Source: Oscillospiraceae bacterium
Lineage (GTDB): Bacteria > Bacillota > Clostridia > Oscillospirales > Acutalibacteraceae
NCBI GenBank assembly: GCA_902796295.1
Contig: CADBOL010000253.1
Span: forward strand, 1-14,570
Length of the DNA: 14,570 bases
Reading direction: 5' to 3'
Each line of letters begins with the position of its first letter. The stretch's first letter is position 1. The notes beneath the pieces are model-generated. The model was not told the DNA's origin and ran no database searches. It saw only the letters and a list, made by a program, of their open reading frames with translations. Below are positions 7,218 through 12,941 of this stretch, in pieces. The position numbers and the translations under genes were made by a program.

Positions 7218-8651
7218 ATGACATCATTATATCTTCTGACAGACTGTCACTATGTTTCCAAAAAGAACTGGGTCGAGGGCAGGCCTTTTACGAGCAGGGA
7301 GAGGGGAGACCAGATTTGTCTGAGATACTCTCCCGAGATTCTCGACACTTTTATTAACAGGATTATCGAAGATAAAGATACAGACACCGTTGTGTTTCAG
7401 GGCGATAATGTAAACAGCGGCGATATGACATCTCATTATGAATTCCGCGAGCGTCTCGACAGACTGAAAGCGGCGGGCAAAAAGGTATATATGATTCCCG
7501 CCACTCACGATTACTGCAGCTGCAACGGTGAGGATGAATGCTTTCAGAAGGGCTCGGTCAGATACACCGAAACAGGTACCGAACCTGTTGAGGTAATGCC
7601 GAGAAGCGGCCTTTATGATTTCTATAAGGATTACGGCCCTTCCCAGGCACTGAGTGTAGACGAGGAGAGCAAATCATACTCTGTAAGGGTTTCCGATAAG
7701 GTGAGACTCATCGCCATCTGTGACAACGGCAACGGCAGGAGCCACTGCGGCCTTTTTGAAAACGGAGTAAAATGGCTTGCTTCTCAGATTAAAGAGGCAA
7801 AGGAAGCCGGAGAATATGTGCTCCTGATGACTCATCACCCCGTTATTTCACCCTGGGATGTTTATGCCCATATGGCCGATTTCGAAATGTACGGCGGATA
7901 TAAAGAGCTCAGCAATCTTATGTGCGAAGAAGGCGTGAGGGTGATCTTTACGGGTCATACCCACGTTCAGAATATCCGCAAATATACCGGGGTTAACGGC
8001 AATTATTTCTATGACGTATCGACTGTTTCCCTTGTCAATGCCGCAGGGAAAATGCGCAGGGTGACCGTTGACACCGAAAAGGGTATATGCGATGTTTCAA
8101 GCATAGGTATTGATAAAATTGACGGCGTTGATACCGGTGACAAATCGGCATACGAATATCTGTATTCGCTTAATTTTACCGGTCTGCTTGAGAATTCATT
8201 CCCGTTGATCTTTAAAGATTACGATGCTTTTCTTGTTTCGGTTGACGGTTTTCTTCCCGTTGATAAGCTTGCCAGGCACAGAGGCCTTGTAAAATTTGCC
8301 TGTAAAAAAATCGGCAAAATGAAGCTCTCAACATTGGCAAAGCTCGGCGGAGGAAAGAAGAAACTCACCAAAGAACAGTTTGATTATTCAAAGACCGTAA
8401 TAGTGATTGACACGGCCTTTACAGTCTGCAGGCATATCTTTGCCGGCAACGCTCCTTATTCGCAGGATACCGCCGAAAACATTGTCATCGGCGCCGCTGC
8501 TTCAAAGCTTGACCGTATTGTATCAAAGTTTAAGATTGAAGCTTTACAGAAGGTTATACCTCCCGGATCATCTCTCAGCGTCATGGCTCAGGATTTCCTT
8601 TGCAATACCCGCACCGGCGACGATGACAGTATTACCATTAATCTCGCGTAA
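7218..8651 (+). CDS. Cytoplasmic metallophosphoesterase with extra C-terminal domain
   Basis: This 477-residue calcineurin-like phosphoesterase has no signal peptide or membrane segment and is predicted to be cytoplasmic. Motifs are D9-x-H11 (T-D-C-H), D63 (Q-G-D-N), A-T-H-D at 96-99, H206-H207 (M-T-H-H-P) and H247-x-H249 (G-H-T-H). The usual G-N-H-D/E motif is changed: Thr97 replaces the Asn that normally binds a metal, while the His is kept. A cysteine-rich insert follows directly (C100, C102, C108). The metal domain ends near residue 300. About 175 further residues, probably mostly helical, match no family I know. The protein may act on an imported phosphorylated compound. A GTG six bases upstream in frame would add two residues, but ribosome binding site spacing favours the ATG. 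It starts 12 bp after the previous stop in the same operon. Confidence 0.9.
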   Translation: MTSLYLLTDCHYVSKKNWVEGRPFTSRERGDQICLRYSPEILDTFINRIIEDKDTDTVVFQGDNVNSGDMTSHYEFRERLDRLKAAGKKVYMIPATHDYCSCNGEDECFQKGSVRYTETGTEPVEVMPRSGLYDFYKDYGPSQALSVDEESKSYSVRVSDKVRLIAICDNGNGRSHCGLFENGVKWLASQIKEAKEAGEYVLLMTHHPVISPWDVYAHMADFEMYGGYKELSNLMCEEGVRVIFTGHTHVQNIRKYTGVNGNYFYDVSTVSLVNAAGKMRRVTVDTEKGICDVSSIGIDKIDGVDTGDKSAYEYLYSLNFTGLLENSFPLIFKDYDAFLVSVDGFLPVDKLARHRGLVKFACKKIGKMKLSTLAKLGGGKKKLTKEQFDYSKTVIVIDTAFTVCRHIFAGNAPYSQDTAENIVIGAAASKLDRIVSKFKIEALQKVIPPGSSLSVMAQDFLCNTRTGDDDSITINLA

Positions 8652-8663
8652 TTCAGGAGAATT

Positions 8664-10112
8664 ATGAGTAAAAAAATCCTTGTAATATCGGCTTTGCTGC
8701 TGACCGTATTCTCATTTGCTCTTGTCTGCTTTACCGGCAGGACTTATACTGCTGTAAGTTTACTGCCGCAAGACATAAATCCGGATGATATCTCGGTAAA
8801 GTTTGACAATGAGAATATTGTTGCTTTGAATGATGTTACAATTAAAGACGGAAAAATCCGGCTCGAATTCAGATCTTTGAATCCGGGCCGTGTTTCTGTA
8901 TATCTGGAAGGCATTTCAGGTTTTTCTCTTTATGTTCATAAAACAGGTGTTATAACCGACGGCACTTTTTTCGGTAACTGCACGGGCGGCAGGATTATTC
9001 CTTTGGCATTTGCTCTTTACGGTATTTTTGTAATAATATATCTGATACTGAAATACCGCAGAGATACAGCCGAAAGCATTTATCAATATAAAAACGCAGT
9101 TACGCTCGGTATTATAATTTTTGCTGCTTTTTTTATAATGAATCAGATATTCAGCGCTTTCAGGGAAGGCGGCATTGCCAATCAGGCAAGTCTTATTCTC
9201 CGTACGCCGAACAGTTTCTCGCTTTTCACTTTTCCGCTTGCGTTTATTCTTTCGGTCCTGATTGTAATAAGCAATATCACCCTCATCAGAAAAGAGGGGC
9301 GGAATCTGAGAAATATGCTCGGGATATTCCTCGGCCTGTTTTTGTGTGTGGGGATTATTTTCCCGTATGCGCTCGGCGAATTTCTTCAGAGAACCACACT
9401 GGTCGATGTTCACAACGAAAACGGCGCGGCATTATATATAGAGCTGTTTGTTGAAGGCTTCATTTCGGCGGCAGTCGCTTATCTTGAGTGTATCCTCGCG
9501 GGTACCGTGATTATGAGCGTCATTGCCGCAAAAAGGATTCCGGATTTTGACAGGGATTACATCCTGATTCTTGGCTGTAAAGTCGGAAATGACGGCAAAG
9601 TCACTAAGCTTCTCGGCTCAAGAGCGCAGAGAGCGGTCGATTTTGCCCGTATGCAAAAAGAAAAAACCGGCAGAGACATTGTGTTTGTACCGTCGGGCGG
9701 CAAAGGAAGCGATGAGCCTGTCTCAGAGGCACATGCAATAAAGGATTATCTCATAGAATCCGGTATTCCCGAAGAGAAGATTATACTTGAAGACAAATCG
9801 GCAAACACAGATGAGAATTTCAGATTTTCAATCGGAAAGATAAAAGAATTCTCCGGCGAGGAGAATCCCAAAACAGCTTTTTCCACAACAAATTATCATG
9901 TTTTCCGCTCGGGAATGATTGCCTTTAAACAGGGCATTGATGCGCAGGGTATCGGCGCGCCGACAAAACGGTATTTCTGGATCAACGCGTTTATCAGAGA
10001 ATTTGTCGCTACGCTGTTTTCCGAAAAGAAGAAACATCTTATAATGCTCGCGTCCCTTACCGCATTTACTGTTTATCTTGTGCTCATAATCTGTTTCAAT
10101 AATAATTTATAA
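8664..10112 (+). CDS. Polytopic membrane protein with DUF218 (YdcF/SanA-like) domain
   Basis: This 482-residue protein joins a membrane region to a DUF218 domain. Residues 5-25 form a signal-anchor helix, and about 30-110 is a beta-rich segment predicted outside. Five more helices follow at about 111-130, 145-165, 186-208, 217-237 and 258-288. The DUF218 domain spans about 298-455 and has its hallmark pieces: I-L-I-L-G-C-K-V, P-S-G-G-K-G-S-D-E-P-V-S-E-A, E-D-K-S-A-N-T-D-E-N and T-T-N-Y-H-V-F-R-S. A last helix at about 459-478 follows E-K-K-K-H. Positive charges between helices suggest the DUF218 domain faces the cytoplasm, but this is uncertain. Known family members include SanA, ElyC and YdcF, linked to envelope integrity or S-adenosylmethionine binding; the reaction is not established. 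AGGAGA at 8655-8660 precedes the ATG. Confidence 0.9.
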   Translation: MSKKILVISALLLTVFSFALVCFTGRTYTAVSLLPQDINPDDISVKFDNENIVALNDVTIKDGKIRLEFRSLNPGRVSVYLEGISGFSLYVHKTGVITDGTFFGNCTGGRIIPLAFALYGIFVIIYLILKYRRDTAESIYQYKNAVTLGIIIFAAFFIMNQIFSAFREGGIANQASLILRTPNSFSLFTFPLAFILSVLIVISNITLIRKEGRNLRNMLGIFLGLFLCVGIIFPYALGEFLQRTTLVDVHNENGAALYIELFVEGFISAAVAYLECILAGTVIMSVIAAKRIPDFDRDYILILGCKVGNDGKVTKLLGSRAQRAVDFARMQKEKTGRDIVFVPSGGKGSDEPVSEAHAIKDYLIESGIPEEKIILEDKSANTDENFRFSIGKIKEFSGEENPKTAFSTTNYHVFRSGMIAFKQGIDAQGIGAPTKRYFWINAFIREFVATLFSEKKKHLIMLASLTAFTVYLVLIICFNNNL

Positions 10113-10125
10113 TAAGAGGATCGAA

Positions 10126-11223
10126 ATGAATATTGTTGTTTATGCGGCTCTGCTTTTTGCGGTTTCGGAAATAATCCTTACCGCCGTTCAGTTTGCCGTC
10201 AGAAAAAAAGAAATCCGCACCGGTAAAAGAGTCATAATCATTTTGGCAAAAGCTCTTGCCGCAATTGCTTTTGCGGTTCTTCCTTTAGCGGGTCCTGTAT
10301 TTATGCGCCCTGTACAGCCGTTAATGATGGCGGCTTACATAGCTCTTTTTGCGGATGCTGCCGCCGATATTTTATGCACAGTCTTTTTTGCTCTTGCTAA
10401 GAAGGAGAGAGTTTTTTCCGTAACGAAGGCAGTCAGTCTATTATGCGGAATTTTGTTTTTTGCATACGCCGTATTCAATATGCTCACCGTTAAGCCGAAT
10501 TATCATACATATATGAGTGAGAAACTGAGCGGGGAGCATACGCTGGTATTCATAGCCGATCTTCATACCGGCAGCGCGCAGCCGTTTTCGGTGACTGAAA
10601 AAACCGTTGCCGATGTCAGAGCGCTTAATCCCGATTTTACGGTCCTCGGCGGAGATATTGTCGACGATTACACAACAAAAGAGGAAATGATTGAAACTTT
10701 CAGGCTTTTCAAGGATTTTGAAACTCCTGTTTACTATATTTATGGCAACCACGACAGGCAGGGCCACGCGAAATATGCTCACGGTCAGCAGTTCGCTCAG
10801 GCTGAGCTTGAGAAAGCGATGACAGACTGCAATATTATCATTCTTAAGGATGAGTTTGCGCGTATTTCTCCTGACCTTCTTCTGCTCGGCAGAGAAGATA
10901 TGACCGAAGAGAGCAGGGTTGATATAAGCGCTCTCGAGAATCCCGACTCGGAAGCTTATCTCGTTACGGCCGATCATCAGCCTGCTGATTTCAAAAACAA
11001 TATCGCCGCGGGTACGGATCTGCAGATTTCGGGCCATACTCACGCGGGTCAGCTTTTCCCGCTTAAATTCTTCTATGCGCTCATAGGCGGATATGTTTAC
11101 GGAGATTATGAGATTGACGGCTCCGTTATGAATGTAAGCGCCGGCGCCTGCGGATGGAGAATGCCGTTCAGGACCGATGCTCACTGCAATTATGAAGTGA
11201 TTACTTTAAAGCCTGCGGGCTGA
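10126..11223 (+). CDS. Polytopic membrane metallophosphoesterase, YkuE/YaeI type
   Basis: This 365-residue protein has four hydrophobic segments at about 2-24, 36-58, 66-90 and 102-121, then a calcineurin-like domain. The full metal site is present: D145-x-H147 (A-D-L-H), D177 (G-G-D-I), N208-H209 (Y-G-N-H-D), H284 (A-D-H-Q) and H304-x-H306 (G-H-T-H-A-G-Q). The G-H-T-H-A-G-Q block and compact domain are typical of the YkuE/YaeI group, some of which act on membrane lipid phosphates such as UDP-diacylglucosamine (LpxI/LpxH-like) or on wall-linked substrates. Positive charges at 27-35 (R-K-K-E-I-R-T-G-K-R) and 92-101 mark cytoplasmic loops, which puts the N-terminus and the catalytic domain outside. 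GAGGA at 10116-10120 is the ribosome binding site. The stop is followed at once by a non-coding gap of about 20 bp and the next gene. Confidence 0.91.
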   Translation: MNIVVYAALLFAVSEIILTAVQFAVRKKEIRTGKRVIIILAKALAAIAFAVLPLAGPVFMRPVQPLMMAAYIALFADAAADILCTVFFALAKKERVFSVTKAVSLLCGILFFAYAVFNMLTVKPNYHTYMSEKLSGEHTLVFIADLHTGSAQPFSVTEKTVADVRALNPDFTVLGGDIVDDYTTKEEMIETFRLFKDFETPVYYIYGNHDRQGHAKYAHGQQFAQAELEKAMTDCNIIILKDEFARISPDLLLLGREDMTEESRVDISALENPDSEAYLVTADHQPADFKNNIAAGTDLQISGHTHAGQLFPLKFFYALIGGYVYGDYEIDGSVMNVSAGACGWRMPFRTDAHCNYEVITLKPAG

Positions 11224-11232
11224 TTGAAATAT

Positions 11233-11238
11233 AAGAGG
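11233..11238 (+). promoter_or_regulatory. Ribosome binding site that fixes the start at 11245
   Basis: AAGAGG sits six bases before the ATG at 11245. The in-frame TTG at 11224, directly behind the previous stop, has no such site in front of it, so ATG 11245 is chosen. Confidence 0.7.
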
Positions 11239-11244
11239 CAATAT

Positions 11245-12789
11245 ATGCAGAGATATAAACATGTCGCGGTAATCGGTATTGACGGTATGGGCGGATTTAA
11301 CCGCCTCGCTCCGACTCCGTGTATGGATAAGATATTTGAAAACGGAGCTTATACTTTCAATGCGCTGAGCATGGATCCGACCATCAGCGCGGAAAACTGG
11401 GGCGGTATGCTCATCGGGTGCGACCCGGCGGTTCACCGCCTTACAAACGGATATATTTCTTCTCATCCATATACAAATAATGAATTGCCGTCTCTTTTCA
11501 AACGAATCAGAGAAAAAAATCCCGAAGCGTATCTTGCTTCGGCTGTTAACTGGAATCCCATCAATATCGGCATCGCCGAAGACGGTATAGGTGTTGATAA
11601 AAGAACGGCGGATAATGATACTCTCGTAACAGAAGAAGTGCTTGACTGCATAAAGAATAAACCTGTTTTTCTCTTCGTTCAGCTCGACGAGGTTGACGGA
11701 GCAGGCCATCACTTCGGTTACGGCACACAAGGGCATCTCGACAGGATTACGGAAATTGATGCTCTTGTCGGCAAAATGTATGATGCATATGTGAAAGCCG
11801 GTATCATAGACGATACTCTTTTTATCTGCATCGCCGATCACGGCGGGTACGGTCACGGCCACGGCGGATGGACAGATACCGAGAAATACATCTTCCTCGG
11901 TGTATCGGGCAGGGGAGTTAAAAAAGGTCACATCGATTACGCGGTGACAAAGGATATATCGGCAATTGTGCTTTACGCGCTCGGCATCGATATTCCGCTG
12001 TATTCATCTTCCGGATATTCCTCACAGGTTCCTGGGGGTATATTTGAGGATTATGACAGAGAGTATATGAAACCCGAGATTAAAGTTCCTGCTCCTCACA
12101 GAGAAACAGAGGCGTTTGATGCCCCGGGCGGTCTCGGAGAGATATTCGGTGACAGGATAAAACTCTGTATGTTCTTTGACAGCTCATCTGCCGATGAGAC
12201 AAAGAATTTCATCGCCGAAGAGACCGGTAATGTAAAATTCTACTCAAACGGTGTCAGAGGAGAGACCGCGGAATTCGGCGCCACCGGAGCTTACAGAATC
12301 AACGGCATCGATTTCAGCCGCAGCTTTTCGCTCTCATTCTGGCTTCTCGCGGACGCGGATCTTGACGGGCGTATATGTGTGCTCGGTAATAAAAGCCCCG
12401 AAAACGGAAAACATCAGGAAAAAGGATTTAACATCCTGCTGCGCAATCACTCGGTTATGGTTCAGCTCGGCTGCGGCGATGACGATACAGACACCGTAAC
12501 TGCCTTCGGAGCCGACGGTTTCAGCGGGTGGGTAAATGTCATCGTATCTTTTGATTATGAAGACAGCGAAGTCAGAACCGTCATTGATTTTGACACGGTT
12601 CACACCGATACGGTTGACAGCAAGTATCTTGAGAGCATTTCAGAAGGCGGCGATTTCGTTATCGGTGATGACCTGTATCTCAGCTTCAATAAAAGCAGAA
12701 ATCTCATTTTCCGTATGGATGATTTGATTATGTTTGAAGGGGTTTTATCCCGGACTGACATAGAAAAATTGAAAAAGTATTATGAGTAA
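11245..12789 (+). CDS. Alkaline-phosphatase-superfamily enzyme fused to a LamG-like domain
   Basis: This 514-residue protein has two parts. Residues about 4-251 form an alkaline-phosphatase-superfamily domain paralogous to the secreted enzyme at 1305: I-G-I-D-G-M-G with D13, T-I-S-A-E-N-W-G-G with S48 as probable nucleophile, V-D-G-A-G-H-H with D151 and H155, A-D-H-G with D198 and H199, and G-H-G-H-G-G with H205 and H207 as further metal-ligand candidates. Residues about 305-514 resemble a LamG/concanavalin A-like jelly roll: F-S-L-S-F-W-L near 361-367, W-V-N-V-I-V-S-F near 429-436, and M-D-D-L-I-M-F-E-G-V-L-S near 491-502. There is no signal peptide, so it is predicted to be cytoplasmic, which is odd for a lectin-like fold. 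It is the last gene before the terminator. The substrate is unknown; the LamG part may recognise a glycan-bearing phosphoester. Confidence 0.9.
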   Translation: MQRYKHVAVIGIDGMGGFNRLAPTPCMDKIFENGAYTFNALSMDPTISAENWGGMLIGCDPAVHRLTNGYISSHPYTNNELPSLFKRIREKNPEAYLASAVNWNPINIGIAEDGIGVDKRTADNDTLVTEEVLDCIKNKPVFLFVQLDEVDGAGHHFGYGTQGHLDRITEIDALVGKMYDAYVKAGIIDDTLFICIADHGGYGHGHGGWTDTEKYIFLGVSGRGVKKGHIDYAVTKDISAIVLYALGIDIPLYSSSGYSSQVPGGIFEDYDREYMKPEIKVPAPHRETEAFDAPGGLGEIFGDRIKLCMFFDSSSADETKNFIAEETGNVKFYSNGVRGETAEFGATGAYRINGIDFSRSFSLSFWLLADADLDGRICVLGNKSPENGKHQEKGFNILLRNHSVMVQLGCGDDDTDTVTAFGADGFSGWVNVIVSFDYEDSEVRTVIDFDTVHTDTVDSKYLESISEGGDFVIGDDLYLSFNKSRNLIFRMDDLIMFEGVLSRTDIEKLKKYYE

Positions 12790-12805
12790 ATACTCTAATT
12801 TGTTC

Positions 12806-12838
12806 GGAATTCAGTCTTTTTTGATTGAATTCCTTTTT
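12806..12838 (+). terminator. Intrinsic terminator of the ten-gene operon
   Basis: An 8-bp perfect stem (GGAATTCA at 12806-12813 with TGAATTCC at 12826-12833) is extended by GTC/GAT to 11 pairs including one G-U. A six-T loop closes it, and it is followed by TTTTTATTATT. It lies 16 bases after the last operon stop. Confidence 0.9.
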
Positions 12839-12864
12839 ATTATTTAAATTTATATAAAATATTA

Positions 12865-12893
12865 TTGATATTTATATATTAAAATGATATAAT
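12865..12893 (+). promoter_or_regulatory. Sigma-A promoter of ftsK
   Basis: TTGATA (12865-12870) and TATAAT (12888-12893) are separated by exactly 17 bp, one mismatch from consensus overall. The sequence between the terminator and the -35 box is almost entirely A/T and could act as an UP element. Transcription should start near 12900. Confidence 0.85.
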
Positions 12894-12896
12894 ATA

Positions 12897-12923
12897 CTGA
12901 ATTTTTATTGCTCACAAATTCAG
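12897..12923 (+). repeat. Inverted repeat over the ftsK transcription start
   Basis: CTGAATTT (12897-12904) and AAATTCAG (12916-12923) are perfect inverted copies separated by 11 bases. They begin at the predicted start of transcription and end five bases before the ribosome binding site. This could be an operator or a 5' hairpin in the transcript; chance remains possible in AT-rich DNA. Confidence 0.5.
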
Positions 12924-12941
12924 AATCAAGGAGATGAAGTG

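Noticed and set aside
8916..9413. Minus-strand open frame of 165 codons opposite the DUF218 gene
   Set aside because: It mirrors membrane-helix codons of the + strand gene and its translation is low-complexity and charged, typical of a shadow.
10441..11184. Minus-strand open frame of 247 codons opposite the YkuE-like gene
   Set aside because: It lies wholly inside a gene with a complete metallophosphoesterase motif set, and its translation shows no domain. It is a codon-bias shadow.
11206..11931. Minus-strand open frame of 241 codons opposite the LamG fusion gene
   Set aside because: It overlaps the well-supported catalytic domain on the + strand, has no recognisable motif and no credible ribosome binding site.
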